From Hirundichthys speculiger (taxonomy: Eukaryota > Chordata > Actinopteri > Beloniformes > Exocoetidae), in contig JAGFBZ010000906.1 in NCBI GenBank assembly GCA_018398805.1, forward strand, positions 1,941,001 to 2,005,000: DNA of 64,000 nt. Reading direction: 5' to 3'. Under the pieces are notes generated by a model. The model was given only the letters and a program-made list of their open reading frames with translations. It was not told where the DNA came from and searched no databases. The position numbers were made by a program, and so were the translations under genes. This document shows positions 21,760 to 34,572 of this stretch, one piece after another. Every line of letters begins with the position of its first letter. Position 1 is the first letter of the stretch.

Positions 21760-22277
21760 TAGGGCTGGGCAAGTTAACTCGTTATTATCGCATTAACTCA
21801 TTATTTTAATAACGCCGACATTTATTCTATCCCGCGTTAACACGTGCTGGTCACATGCTTTTGTTTTGAAAAGTCTGTTACTGGCTGTTGCGAAACTGGA
21901 AGATAATTGGTGGAAAAACATGCAGAAAAGCTAAAACAAAAGTATCATCATGGAGAGCGGTAAAAATCTGTGTACTTTACAGTTCGGGTAGCAACTCAGG
22001 TAGCTATATTAACAATTCTGTTTGAAAACAAAAATTCTGGACTGCAACAAAACTTTTGCGTCATTCCTCCATGTTCCATCAGATCTGCTCCATGTGTTCA
22101 CTGTCCTGCTGTTCTCTAGCTGGTTACTGCAGTGTGGCTCCATCTAGTGGCACAGATGTGTAATGACAACAGAAAGTCCAGTCCTTGATTATAAAACAAA
22201 TTCAGTTCTGTGGCCCATTTTTTCATCTCGTATTTTGGATCCAAGTCTAAAATTGAAATATATATATATATATATAG

Positions 22278-22336
<59 letters not shown>

Positions 22337-22355
22337 ATGTATATATATATATGTG

Positions 22356-22412
<57 letters not shown>

Positions 22413-22767
22413 AAAACAGGCATTTTTTTGGTTTTGTTTTTTGTTTTTTGTTAAATAAAATATCACTTTTTATTAATTTTTACATTTTATTCACAATTGA
22501 AAATGGAAAGAATGAATGATACACAGATTGATAAACTTACAGAACACTGTGTTGTGTTGTGTTCAAGTGCTGATGTTAAAAGTGTTTAAACAACAAATGT
22601 TATGACACTTTAGTTCATATGGCAGCAGAACATTTCAATAAAAGTGCATTTTTCACTACTTCTGAATTCATTCCTTGATTTTACGTATACAATCCGATTA
22701 ACCGTGATTAATCAGGCAAAACATGCAGTTAATTGCGATTAAAAATTTTACTTGTTGCCCAGCCCTA
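21760..22767. mobile_element. Non-autonomous hAT-like element containing (TA)n
   Basis: Inverted ends TAGGGCTGGGCAA at both sides, followed by homologous TTAACTCG/TTAATCGC-like subterminal sequence. No transposase. A long TA/TG microsatellite fills the centre. Flanking 8-mers lie in low-complexity TA sequence, so the target duplication cannot be judged. An internal part (22020-22240) is related to 44330-44560. Confidence 0.7.
22258..22412. repeat. (TA)n/(TG)n microsatellite
   Basis: About 155 bp of nearly pure TA dinucleotides with short TGTGTATG interruptions. The tyrosine-isoleucine frames across it are artefacts. Confidence 0.95.
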
Positions 22768-22768
22768 A

Positions 22769-22778
<10 letters not shown>

Positions 22779-22820
<42 letters not shown>
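22779..22820. repeat. (TA)n microsatellite
   Basis: About 40 bp of TA repeats between the hAT-like element and the solo LTR. Confidence 0.9.
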
Positions 22821-22822
<2 letters not shown>

Positions 22823-22837
22823 GTGTGTATGTGTTCA

Positions 22838-23270
22838 TGTCATGGCTTTTCGGTTTAGGACCCTAATGCAGGAGAAAAACAGGTCCGGAGTGCCCGGAGT
22901 GTCCACAAAAAAGTCCTTTTAATATCTCAAAAATAAGAACAAAACTTAAGTTATCTCAAAAGAAAGAGAAGCCAGAGCCAGGAACACATAGTTAGGAAGA
23001 TAAATAGATGAATCAGCAAACCAAGGTGGGAAGAAAAGACTTAAATAAACCCAAGAACAAATGAGACACAGGTGAAAACAATCAGAAAGATGAACAAATG
23101 GTAAATAGAACAAAAGCCCAACAGGGAAAACACAGACTTTCAAAGTAAACCAGGAAGTAAAATTAACATCAATGGAAATGAAAAAAAAAACAGACCAACC
23201 CAAGAAACCCCAGAAAAAAAACACAAAAATCAAACCCAAGATCACATAGATAAACCCCCAAACAGTGACA
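22838..23270 (-). mobile_element. Solo LTR (433 bp)
   Basis: Plus-strand start TGTCATGG and end CAGTGACA, flanked by perfect 5-bp duplications GTTCA at 22833-22837 and 23271-23275. Minus orientation is favoured because that strand has a T-rich U3-like body and an ATTAAA signal followed by a CTGCATTAGGGTCC-type end familiar from fish LTRs. No internal region remains. Confidence 0.85.
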
Positions 23271-23687
23271 GTTCATCTCAGGCCCAGCATGAGCTTTAAC
23301 CAGCATTAGACAGACCTCGTCTACAAACCCAGATACATTCATGCTGATGGACAAGAATGGACGAGGTTAATATCGATGTTTAAATCCAGCTCCAGTGAAA
23401 TGACAGTTTTTTTTATTAAATCAGATATTTGAAAAAAAAAAAAGGTTAGAACTATTCTCAATTCACAAATTGCAACTGCAAATTTCCTCCAGAGATGATT
23501 CTACTTTAAAAAGCAAAAGCTACACCATTGAAGCTAGATCCTGTGCCCCGCCCTTGTTGCCGGCATTAATCTATGCACCTTTGACGTCAGATACCGCCCC
23601 GTATACAAGTAATATTTTAGTCAGAACAACACTTAGAATATGGTAGCAGGTCCACCGACACTATGGATGGCATAGTGTCCCCAAACC

Positions 23688-24461
23688 ATGCAAATCACAT
23701 GTTTCCCCGTCTCTTCAGGACAGTGTGTTTCTGGTATGCTAAAGAATCTCATTTTGGATGGCTCTTTTGCCTCCTTTCAACAATTGCATACTGAATTTCT
23801 TATTGCACATACACACTTCTTCCAATACTTACAGTTGCGTGATTTCATTCGTGAACAGCTGCCTCACTTCCCTGAATGTCCCCCAAGCTCTGATATTGAT
23901 TCTCTATTGGCTCCTGTGCAGTCGTTTAAAGGTATAATATCTAACCTATGTAGTGCACTTTCATCCCAAGAAACCCTGTCCTCTGATATTATTAAACACT
24001 TAGGTGACACCAAACAAGATAAAACATGGGATGCAATAGTAAAAAGAGTCCATACCTCCTCCATTTGTGCGAGGGCACGGACTAATTCAGTGGAAAATAT
24101 TACATGGAGCTCAATGGACCAAAGAAAAGTTATCAGAGAGATTCCCATAGACCCAGCGGGCAATCATTGTAAAATGATCCCATCCTCATATGAACACACG
24201 TTTTGGAGCTGCTCCAAACTGACAACCTACTGGACTTTGGTGTTTAAACCCTCTCGGAGGTCTTGGAGGTGTCTCTGCCCAGTTAAAGCTTTTTTTTGGT
24301 GTACCGCCTGGAGTTTACAGTTTAGGGCACTTCTCAATGTGACTTTCTGGCTTTTTGCACCTTTCTTGCCCGAACGCCTAATCCTTCTGAAATGGAAAGA
24401 TGCCATCCCTCCATCCCACACACTAGGAGGGATATATTTTATTTTTTCCAGTTTAATATAA
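23688..24461 (+). pseudogene. L1-type ORF2 C-terminal region, decayed
   Basis: 257-residue frame. It matches the region after RT in fish L1 ORF2: FQQLHTEFLIAHTHFFQYLQ, RDFIREQLPHF, WDAIVKRVHTSSICAR, then a NHCKMIPSSYEHTFWSCSKL zinc-type C/H segment near residues 158-177. Between about residues 126 and 155 the recognisable motif text lies in another frame, so two compensating shifts are likely. Endonuclease and catalytic RT are absent by truncation. This copy cannot be active. Confidence 0.8.
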
Positions 24462-24575
24462 TATAAAATATTTCTAATCTTTGGGGGTTCAGCTGCCAAT
24501 TCAATAAGATTTGGCAACATTTTCTGACAAATGTGAAAGAGAAATCTGAGCTGAATGAATCAAGCTAGTTACAAC

Positions 24576-25022
24576 TAGGGCTGTGTGTAGCGATACACTA
24601 ATCTCACGATATGACAATACAATACACGTTATTCGGCTCACAATACGATATATATCGATATTCATCTTACAATACATTTACATCATTTTCCGAAAGATTT
24701 TAAAGGGACAAAGTGATTTTGGTGACATCTTGTGAGTGTTCCAATTACTTGTTTGAACTAATTGAACTGAAAGCATCAATTCCACATTATATGGCTGACA
24801 GGCAGCTTGCAAATGCTGGACAAAATGAATAAAAGATTTGTTGAGAAAAATAGTTTCATTTATTTAAACAGTGCAAATTGTTGCTTGCAAGCTTTTAAAG
24901 GTGGGACACGGGGGTTTTGGAAGAAGCTTAGAATATCGATAACCGCGGCTAAAAAAATCGATACTCGATACTCGATAAAATATCGATATATATCGCAGAA
25001 TCGATAAAATCGCTCAGCTCTA
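24576..25022. mobile_element. hAT-type MITE inside the L1 3' UTR
   Basis: 447 bp with ends TAGGGCTGTG and, inverted, TAGAGCTGAGCG. It is flanked by a perfect 8-bp duplication GTTACAAC (24568-24575 and 25023-25030), typical of hAT transposition. The inside has many CGATA/TATCG motifs and no transposase. It entered the LINE after the LINE inserted. Confidence 0.9.
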
Positions 25023-25239
25023 GTTACAACTATTGGATTGATGGTGTTTAAACGATAAGTCGTTTAAATACTATTCTGTATGTACCGTACTGAACTTTTT
25101 TTTGTTCTGTACTTTTTTCTTTATCTTAAGGGGTGAGGATCCTGTTCTGAGTGTTCTTGTATTGTATGTATGTGTTTTATTGTGAAAACAGAAAAAGCTC
25201 AATAAATAAAGTAAAAAAAAAAAAAAAGCAAAAGCTTGG

Positions 25240-26820
25240 ACGGGTGTCGAGCATTGATTACAGCACGCCTGGGCTTGTGCAATGCCACAGTGTTTACTCC
25301 CAACCGCAGGTGTGTTAATTAATTAATTACCATCATCTGCAGAAGCTCTTGAGTATATGATGGATGAGGCAGACTGCAGCTTTAAGCCTCCTCCAGTGAT
25401 TCTCAGTGGCGTCCTGGACTCAGACGCTGTGTGAGAACGTTTGTGAACTACTCTCACAACTACTTTCACTAATTTGAGCAGGTTCAAAAGTCTTTTTTTT
25501 CCATGGTTATGGACGTTATGCAAGTTATTGTGCTGATTTCATCACTCATGCTTCACCATGCTTTCCACAAAGCCTTTCTACATCGGGATAATTTTTAATT
25601 TTTGATCTCCTTAAGAGGCAGAAAGCGGCTGCAGGTGATAGATGACATGCCTGAGTGTTATGTCCTTCGGCTGCGTACAAGTCGGACCCTGCCTGACACG
25701 AACTGGATGATGTCGGCCTCTTGTTTTATATTCTTCTTCACTTGTTTACATTACTGTCATCTGTTTTGCATTTATATAAAAATGGAGAAAAGAAGCACTT
25801 ATTGAGTAAGTGTTTCTGTTCCAGGACTGATAAGTAACTGAAACTAGAGTTTATAAAGAGAAATTGACTTTTATGAGCCTTTTACAGGACACTTAAATCA
25901 AGTGGAATGACTTGTTTCAAAATTTTAATGAGTGTATTGAAATTGTAGTTGAGACCACTCCACGATATTACCATTAACGTGTCTGTGGCCGGCTCTGTGG
26001 CTGGAACCCAAGCACATTGTACATTTCAGCCAATCAACCCCCCCAGTCTATGGCTGTGGAGGACTGGAGCAGTGTTTATCAAACCGGGGTGACTCTGCCC
26101 TCGAGCCAGACCCTGCACTGCGACAGGAGACACATCATAACACTGTCTGTCTAATGATTTGTGGCACACTTGGCATATAAAGGCTTTTAAAGGCATTTCT
26201 CAATTCATTTTTTTTGAGCTAATGGAAACTCGGACAGCTCCATCCTCCTTAAACAATGGGTTAAAGAAACGCAACAGCTGTACTTGGTAAAACAGTTTGT
26301 TCAGGTGTAATGGAACATAGTTACTCAGAGAGACAGATGTAAATTGGAGGTTAACTGTTGGAGTCTCAGTGTGACATTTGCGGTAGGATGAGTTCTGGGT
26401 TTGTTGCTGCAGAAATTTATAATAGAGGAGGAAGGGACTTAAACCCGGCTATTTAGACAGCTGGGGACATTTTATTTTCTCTGAAATGTCAATTGTGTGT
26501 AACCATTAGTGAGGAAGCTCCAGGAAGTGGCTCTCTGCACACCGCACAATCAGTCAGGATAGAGGGGGGGGGGGGCTCAGCCAAACCTTGTTCTGCTCTG
26601 GTCAGCTAATGTAATTATTATTGCTTTGGAAATCTATTACAATCCAGATGATAAGGAAAGAGTTTGTTTGAGGAAGGCTGACTTTTGGTAGTAGTTTACG
26701 CAGCTGCTCTGGTATATCTGCAAGGAGATGGAGGTGTTTTGTGCAGGGTTTTTTTTTTTAAATTTACTTCTATATGCTGAGCATTAACAAGCATGCATTC
26801 AAAAGCAAATCTTTCACTGA
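25240..26820. other. Non-coding DNA, no gene recognised
   Basis: Ordinary AT-rich sequence with a G-run near 26564. No supported exon, transposon end or RNA gene. Confidence 0.45.
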
Positions 26821-26889
26821 ATCAGTGCAGTAAATGAGCGACGAAAGACAAAGAAAAAAAGTAGTCAATGCTATTCACAATCACAGGGG

Positions 26890-27145
26890 CGTGGCAGAGT
26901 CTCTTCCTGTAATCACTGGTCGAAAGGTGGTGCATCCCCCCGGACTGGTTACCAGTCAGCCACTGGGCCACACAGGGACAAATAACCAGACACTCACTCC
27001 TGACAGCCATCCAGAAAAACCAGTTAACCCACCAGTCATGTTTCTGGACTGTGAGAGGAAGCTGCAGTACCCAGGAAGACAAATTCAACCCCACAAGGAT
27101 GAAGAGAAAGGCCTCAGTCAGGACCAGAACCAGAACCTTCAAGCT
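26890..27145. repeat. Decayed dispersed teleost repeat
   Basis: Contains GGTTACCAGTCAGCCACTGG, GACAAATAACCAGACACTCA and TGTTTCTGGACTGTGAGAGG, a diverged copy of a ubiquitous fish repeat. It lies in a 119-residue open frame that I regard as incidental. Confidence 0.55.
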
Positions 27146-27149
27146 TTTT

Positions 27150-29130
27150 GGAGGCTGCATGAATTTATTTCTTTTTCTTTTTATTTTGGGTGATTTCTGA
27201 ACTTTTTATACTCTGGAAGTACAAATGCAAAGTTAGCAAACAAAAATATTTTCAAACGTTTTTTCAACTTCACTAGTACTGCATGCTGATTAGGCTAAAA
27301 TGCAGTGCAACTGTATCCAGATGTGGGAACTTGCAGGATCTGCAATACAAACACAAAAAACATACCTGCATGGTGTGCTACCTCCAGGAAAGTTTCCAGT
27401 GTGCACCGATCCCATAAAGCAGATGCTGGTCACATTAATGGCTTCTGGTTGTGCTGCAGCATAATCACTTATACGCCGGCACACTCCTGAGAGACCAGTA
27501 TGCAGTACATACTGGACGCCGGATTGTATGTGCAGTACACGCTATCAAAAATGGGCTATTCCTCAATTAAGGGACATGCAAAACACAAAATATATTGGGG
27601 TTATACTCTCTGCATTGGATTAACTGTTTTATTCATTTACTTATTTTGCATGTCTCATGTTTTATAAAACACCCATTTTCACTAACGCGACCTGTGTTTG
27701 ACTCCAGCAGGAAGCTATTCTTCTTCTTTTCTTTATTTACTTTAGGATATCACCATTTTACCCTGGGGTAGGTCCTGTCCCTGACATTTATTCCTCTTTA
27801 AAGAAAGAATGCATGCAGGTGAAAAGGTTTACCAGGTGAAAATACTTGGTAAAATTTAAGAAAAAAAATAACCTCTTAGGGTTAAGGAAAAAATAGTGGG
27901 TTGCAGAGCACTTAAACAACCTGTGTGTTCCTGTAAAACTGTCACTGCGACACGTGGACTCTTTAGGATGAACAACACACAACTAGTGGGGAAGAAAACA
28001 TGGAAGACTGGGTTGTAAAACTTTAAACCTAAAACTTGGGTTGGAGCTCTTGAATGCAGAGTCTTTAGCCAGTCATAGTGATGAGGTTCGAGTATTGTTT
28101 AAATCACGTCCGTGAGGTGAATTAAAAACTTTATTTGTGCTTTCAGTGGAGTTGCCAATCGCTTTTGTTAAAATAATTATTGCCAATAACTGTAATTTCT
28201 ATTTTAAATGGAAAAACAGTCATTTAAATCCGAAAATGACTACCTACGCAGCAAACATTGGCCAGGCGGAAGCTCATTTGGTAATATTTAGGTACATTTC
28301 CAGAAAATAAAATTTCTGATAAAATACAGTTAACCACATAGAGTTGTGCAATAATCATAATTACATTTATTACTAATTTCACAGGTCCAATTTTTAACTA
28401 ACAAGTGTTTTTTCCTGATAATTTGCCTGACTTCCATGACATGGTTTTGACATCAGCGGGTGGTTCAAGCTGTTTATGACTCAGACATCCGTGACTGTTA
28501 ACCAGAAACAAAACTTTGAAGAAGATGAAACAAAATAATTTACCCACAGCGAGAGAAATGAAAGGGAAGTCTTTAAGAGTTTGTTTAAAGGGATCCAACG
28601 CAACTTTTAAAATTTGAGATTTTTAGCTCTCCCTACACGTGTCTGGGTGAAGTAGTTTTTTTGACAGTCGCCATTCTACATGTGAATGTGCTTATACGAA
28701 CCAGTACGTAGAACCAGGGAGAAAGGCAGCCTGAGGAAAACCTACGATGTCATCTGACCAGGTAAACAAAATACATTTTTTTCCTTTTTTTAACACAAAT
28801 ATCAGTGTAAAATTTCATGACATCTTGACATTAACGTAGAGATGTTTTGGTTTTTGCAATGGCAGTCAGAGATTCATCCTTGGTTTTCTACTGTTTTTTT
28901 TTCTGTCTACGTACATTATTCCAGCCTATAAAAGGTTCAGTGAAGATCTTAACAAACGTACATTTACAGGACATTTCCGTGTTATTCTCTTTTTTAGCCG
29001 TTCTGCACACGGCCCATGTCAGTACTGGCAAATTTTGCAGCCTGAAGCACTAATGTACAAAAAACGTTTTCCCCCAATGAATATATCTGATAACTAAATA
29101 ACATTAGATGGCACGCTGTACGTTTCTAGT
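27150..29130. other. Non-coding DNA, no gene recognised
   Basis: AT-rich sequence. The stretch 28585-29130 directly borders the next hAT insertion and may be part of an older repeat, but I cannot define its ends. No domain-bearing frame. Confidence 0.4.
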
Positions 29131-29146
29131 GGACAAGCGCCGGATA

Positions 29147-30560
29147 CATGGGCGTAACCACGCATTCTTTGGGGGGTCGTGTCCCCCCCAATACTGGGAA
29201 AATACCAATCTGTCCCCCCCAATATTATGTGTAAATATGTTAAATATTTCCTCCTTTATGAAATTGAGAACCAAATGGCTCAAACAGTCCGTCTCTTGTT
29301 ATAGGGCTTAGGGCCATAGAATATTTACGATCAATTTATTTCCGTTTATAAGGAACACTAAAATGTGTGACCACCCCCTCCCAATTGTACCCTTGGTTGC
29401 GCCCATTTAACGTCTCTTGGTTTGAAGCGCCGGCTCCGACAGAGGAAACAATAGAGCGTTGAATGTGAAAGATAGGAGGGAGCAATGTTTTTACCCAAAA
29501 AGCAGAAAAAACAGGACATACGAAGTTTTTTCAGACAGTAAGCAACTAGATAGCTAAAGAGGAGTGATGTTGTCATACTGGGTGTGTTAATTTTTTAATT
29601 AATTTGAAATATTTAACTTGTTTAAAAAGGGCTCAGTTTGTTAGTTGAGCTAGCTAGGCTTGAAGTGAAGGAGACTGTATCATATGATATGATGTGTCTT
29701 CTGTGTGTGCTGCTGTTTTCTCTCTCCGTGTGTCGTGTGTATGTGTGTGTGTAACGCTAGTAATACAAGCAAAATATTCAACGTATCAAATTAAAATGAT
29801 CCTCAGGGTCTAGTTACTGTTCTTCTGGTACAATAATAATATCTGGTCATAATGCAGGCAGCATAGAGAGAGAGGGATGCTGTAAGGACAGGCCAGACAG
29901 GGACAGTCTCTGAAGACATGGATGATCAGGTGAGACACTGGAATACAAGACTCAACAGCTTGATGACATTTGTTTTAACCTAAGCCTACGTGTCAGCAGT
30001 AAATAAAACTAGTAAGAAAAGCAGAATATTCTAAATAAAATTTTCCTCAGGGTCAATTATCTGGTCATAATGCAGGCAGCACAGAGAAACAGGGAGAGGG
30101 ATTGTGTAAGGACAGGCCACACTATTTTTTTTTAATGTCAAATGAATAAATCTGTATATATATATTCAATTAACATCAGTATTTTACATTTAATTCTTTG
30201 TACAAATCTATGATTTCATTCACATTAAACGTTTCAGTGTAAATGTGCAGACATTCATTTTGAGACAAATCAACAAAATACAAATTAACTTGGAATTAAA
30301 AGTCCATCGTGTGCTATGGACTTTTTGTTGTTCCAATCACAATATTTACATCAACATGCTTTAGGCATGTAATTTTTCCCCACTGGAAGCTATCCTATTC
30401 GCTACAATCTCAGAGAAATGGCAGACTATTCCTTTAAATGTGATTTCAGATGGTCAATAAATAAAAATCACAGAACTGTGGGAATTGCACCTTTAAAAAA
30501 AATCTGGGGGAGGGCTCTCATTTGGACCCCCCCAATGTCTATACCATGGTTACGCCATTG
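29147..30560. mobile_element. Non-autonomous hAT-type element with internal duplication
   Basis: 1414 bp with ends sharing GGCGTAACCA in inverted orientation, each followed by a C/G homopolymer motif (CCCCCCAATA; GGACCCCCCCAATG on the right). Perfect 8-bp duplication GCCGGATA at 29139-29146 and 30561-30568. No transposase frame. A stretch at 29772-29894 is repeated, diverged, at 30022-30119. Confidence 0.88.
29772..30119 (+). repeat. Diverged tandem duplication inside the hAT element
   Basis: ATCTGGTCATAATGCAGGCA and TGTAAGGACAGGCCA occur in both copies, with a diverged CCTCAGGGTC segment before them. Unit spacing is about 225 bp. Confidence 0.7.
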
Positions 30561-30569
30561 GCCGGATAA

Positions 30570-31430
30570 ATAATAAAAAAGTCACCAACTTTGATTTCTC
30601 AACCATGCCTAAATAAACCATAAAATACAAATTTTAAGGATCAGTTTGTAAGTTTGCAGGTAAACTTATTTATCCAACAACTACAAGGAGAGATCTGAAT
30701 CCAGCGTCGTCCCGTCTTCTCTTTTAGTTCTCACTACCGGTGAAAGTTCGCCTGAGATTTCGCTCTTTCATTTTCTCTGTCTCTTGTCCTGTTATTGCTT
30801 TCTTTGGTTTCTTCCATGACATTTTCTGTGTGAATCCTGCAAAACTGAACTAGCTCTGTGAGCTAGCCTCAATTTATTGTTCATTTATAGTTCTAGCTGT
30901 TGCCAGAGAACCTGCCGTCCGGGTATTCAGGAGTTGCTTTGTTGGTTTTTAACTGTTAGCTGAGTAATATTGTTTTTCCCGATGTGTATGAACTCAAAGG
31001 GTTTTTTATATCCTCCTCTCCTGTGAAAAATGTTGTGCGACTGTATAAGGTTTGTAATCTTAGGAAAATAAAGTGCAGTACAAGCTTTTTTTTTCCTATA
31101 GAAAGGTCAGATGGAGAAATTGGGATTCTCTTAATTTTGCGCTTCTGCTTCCTGTTTTTCACCATCAGTCTGTTTATTCTCATCATAAACTGCTGCATTT
31201 GTTTTTTCTCTTTTTTTAAAAAAAAATATAAAATATTGTAAGGTAAAATTAGACATTTTTCTAAGTATGTTTTTTTTTTTTTTATTTATCACACCACTGG
31301 AGTTCTGAATTAGCTTTTATCACGATATTCATGTGTAAACATAACATGCCTTTGCAGTGACAAATACAAGACAAAGTTGGATTCAGTTATAGTTTTTGTT
31401 TTTTGTTTTAACAAAGAGACTTATTCCAAG
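30570..31430. other. Non-coding DNA, no gene recognised
   Basis: AT-rich with poly(A)/poly(T) runs near 31220 and 31270. Nothing supported. Confidence 0.4.
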
Positions 31431-31439
31431 AAGAAATTC

Positions 31440-32290
31440 TTTGTTCAATTAGTGGAGTTGATTATTCATTTTCAAGCCATTGATTATAGGGGATATGCTG
31501 TCAGCATCCTCATTACTCCCTTTGGAGGATAAGAGTGCTTTGTCACGCTGCACAATGAGTCGATGATGTGTACCTCTTAGCGGTATGACATCTTCATCCA
31601 TCATGGAAATTTTGGATCTCTCAATCTCCATCCCCTCAGCTCTCAATCACAGCTTCCTCAGCTCCCGAAAGGCAGCCACTGTAACATGCAGGAGGAGCAG
31701 CAGATGAGCTCTCCATTAATGAAAAAATAACATATCACACAATACAAATGGGTGCTAAGAAGGGAGAGCACTTCAGAAATGCCCAGATAATTAGACTGTC
31801 CAGCAGCAGATTGATGGATGCGCTATAATTACTTTTGTGTTATTATTTCAGGGCCGTGCAAAAAAAAAAAAAGAAGAAGCTGGTTTCTCTGCTTTGAGTC
31901 GCAGTGATTCATTAATCCCATTAATGTGTGGAATTAATATCATTTTATCAGACATTCCAGAGCTGCTGCTGGTGTATGCGCTCGCAGCCATGATTCAGAA
32001 GTGTCAGCTGAGGCGGAAGCATCAATCTAACACAACACATCCTGAGCTCATCTGCTTTCAGATCACAGGACGGCTGAAATGAGTACACAGAAAATATGAG
32101 ACCGCGCTTCTCTCCGCTTCTCTTTTGTTCATCAGTGCTCCGGTGTCACTTTCACACAAGGGCCATGTTGATCCTCTGCAGACTGATCCACTGTAATTAA
32201 TATTAATTTTAATATGAATTTGTCTAACAGGTGTAATTGAGCAATTGTACCAGTATCAGCTGCATGTTATTATTGAATGTGGATAATTAG
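31440..32290. promoter_or_regulatory. Candidate conserved non-coding block
   Basis: Repeat-free apart from a short A-run at 31860. It has many ATTAAT/TAATTA cores (for example 31910-31950 and 32190-32270) separated by GC-balanced sequence, the texture of vertebrate enhancers. Conservation untested. Confidence 0.3.
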
Positions 32291-32294
32291 CCAT

Positions 32295-34360
32295 TCAGTT
32301 GCCCTGCAGTTCCCATTCATTTTCTTCCTTTAAAAAAAAGCAAAGCATTGAAGTAAAAAAAAAAAAAAAAGTTTTTGTAATTTTTCTGTAATGATTAATT
32401 TTCAAGGCAGCGCGGTTGGAGGTGGTTAGCACTGTTGGTTTGTAGTTTAAATCTCTGCAGAGGTTTTTTTTGCATGTCAAGTCCGCGCTCCGTCACTAAC
32501 GTGACACGGATGTTAGTGGTGACAATAATCTGCTCCGCTCACTGGCTCAGAGATGGGAGTTATGACATCTAAATACCAGATCAGCCTTTGTGCATTAGAA
32601 ACCAGGAACACAGCAACCTGATGTGGCAGTGGTGATGGAAAAGAAATAGGGGCAGAGACGGAAGGACAAAAAAATGAATTAAAGCAATAAATTTACAAAA
32701 AAGGCAGTTTAAGTTTTCTCTCAAATATTAAATTGTCTCTGTCTTCAATGGAGGCAACCTAAAATGTTCAAAGAAATGTGTGAATGAAACTTAAAAGTAG
32801 GTCTCCAATATTACCGTGTAATATACGTGCGCTAATGCTCTTCACCAAAATTTACAGCGTAAAATTGTTCAACTGTTTTAGTTTGTCTATTGTTTCATAT
32901 CAGGCATCCCAGCCACATGTGGTTTCCTCATCTCTAATCTCTAAACCTGACCAGTCATGAGCCAAAACAAAGTAAAAAAAACTGAAGATGATAGTTGATA
33001 GTCAGATGTTCTTAATTCGTGATTATAAATTTTCATGCTAAAGACGCAGCTGTGTTTAGAATCTCTGAAGCAACAATTGAACTGAAAGTCTGCACATCCC
33101 AATAACTAATCACTAATCACTACTGCTGATTAATCGGTGCATCTGTAGTTTTAAACATGTTGACCATCATTTCTCTATAAACTGGTTTTTATATCCCATG
33201 AAGCCTAAATGCTTGTTTGCATGTGTTTTCTGACCGCTGGACTGCTGCAAAACCCACATAATTTTTCAGTTTTGATGCAGTAAGTCATTATTAACTTACT
33301 ATGAATTAGAAATGTAGCTTTTTTTCACAGTTGCATCAAAAACAAATTAACAAGAATAACATCCACGATGTTAAAATAAAAAAAAATATCAGAGTATTAT
33401 TTTTAACCTAAATTTTACAGTTCATTGCTGCACTTTAATCATATATATCTACACTCTTTATGAGAAGCAAAATCAAATTTGACAGTCAAAATGTTTTTTT
33501 ATGCCCGTCTTTCAACTTTGTAGTTTCTAAGAATTAAAAAAAAGACATAAAAGTACATATTTAACAAAAATTAAAACTGACTTGACCACATCTATGACAA
33601 TATATACAAATAATGAATAATGCAAACTAAATATTCTGTAAAAGCGCTCCAAACCAGCTTGTGTCGCAGTCAGAATGAGAGAGGAGCACTGCAGGCCGCC
33701 GACCCCGACGACATTACGTCCTATCACCCTGCAGGTGGTTCAGTTTGTCGATGGGAGGAAATGGGATCTTTACACCCAATTTGAGGTGAAGTGACTCAGA
33801 GTTTACATGTAGGATATCCCCTGACCCCGGTGTAATGACTTCCAGACTGCAGGTGGTCCTGCTCTTGTGTGGCGGTGATCGGACTTCATAAACAGACTTA
33901 ATCACATTCCTCCACCACTCCGTCTCTCTTTCTTTCCCGCGCTCGCCTGGCCTTTGACTGGCTGCTCATTTCTCTATATTTCACTGCGCGTCTTGGTCTT
34001 TCCACCCCGCCTGTGCGAGTTAAAGGTCTGGTCAATATGCGGCACACACCTGCTTGCACACTTCCTGTTTTCTTCCACCTTCACGTCCTTTTCTGTTCCT
34101 CACATGTAAAAAGTAGTTCACACAAAAATGAGCCCATATGGAAGGGGAGAATATGACGTGTGTTTGTGTTCACATGTTCTCTGTCTTTTTATAAGCTTAT
34201 AAAGTAATGAACACCAGCTTTATTGGCTAAATCTAAAGGAGGTTGAGAAGTGTAACATAGAAGCAGTCTTAGAATAGTCTGACAATGGCATCACAGCTGA
34301 ATGGTTATAGTGTAAAACTGTACACCCATACATTCACCTATGTCTTGGTCATTACAGTAC
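32295..34360. other. Non-coding DNA with a small repeat fragment
   Basis: Around 32400-32460 a GCAGCGCGGTTGGAGGTGGT-type stretch resembles the start of a common fish repeat. The remainder is AT-rich and unassigned. Short frames near 33527-33905 lack domains. Confidence 0.4.
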
Positions 34361-34533
34361 AGACTAGAAAAGCACTCGGAGAGCTCAGACCTCCGCCAAG
34401 CGCAGCAGTTCCCCCATATAGCGATTTACAGAATGGGATAAAATCCGCGTTCTTGATCAGATCCAGATCAGCCTTTGAATACGATAGAGCAGGGGTTTTC
34501 AAAGTGTGGGATAGTGAGAGAACTCAAAAGCAT

Positions 34534-34537
34534 GCCC

Positions 34538-34568
<31 letters not shown>

Positions 34569-34572
34569 ACAT
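34534..34572. repeat. (C)n(AC)n low-complexity run
   Basis: About 19 C followed by about nine AC units, just inside the hAT left end. Confidence 0.95.

Larger units (their letters stand above)
23522..25226 (+). mobile_element. 5'-truncated L1-type LINE with poly(A) tail
   Basis: Flanked by target duplications containing AGCAAAAGCT at 23512-23521 and 25227-25236. It ends AATAAATAAAGT plus a poly(A) run, the hallmark of target-primed insertion. It codes the C-terminal part of ORF2 and has a 3' UTR that was later split by a hAT MITE (24576-25022). The first ~120 bp (23522-23640) are not clearly LINE sequence and could be a rearranged 5' end. Confidence 0.85.

Noticed and set aside
22189..22519. 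Tyr/Ile-repeat open frames on both strands
   Set aside because: They translate a (TA)n microsatellite.
26834..27193. 119-residue plus-strand frame
   Set aside because: Lies in a diverged dispersed fish repeat.
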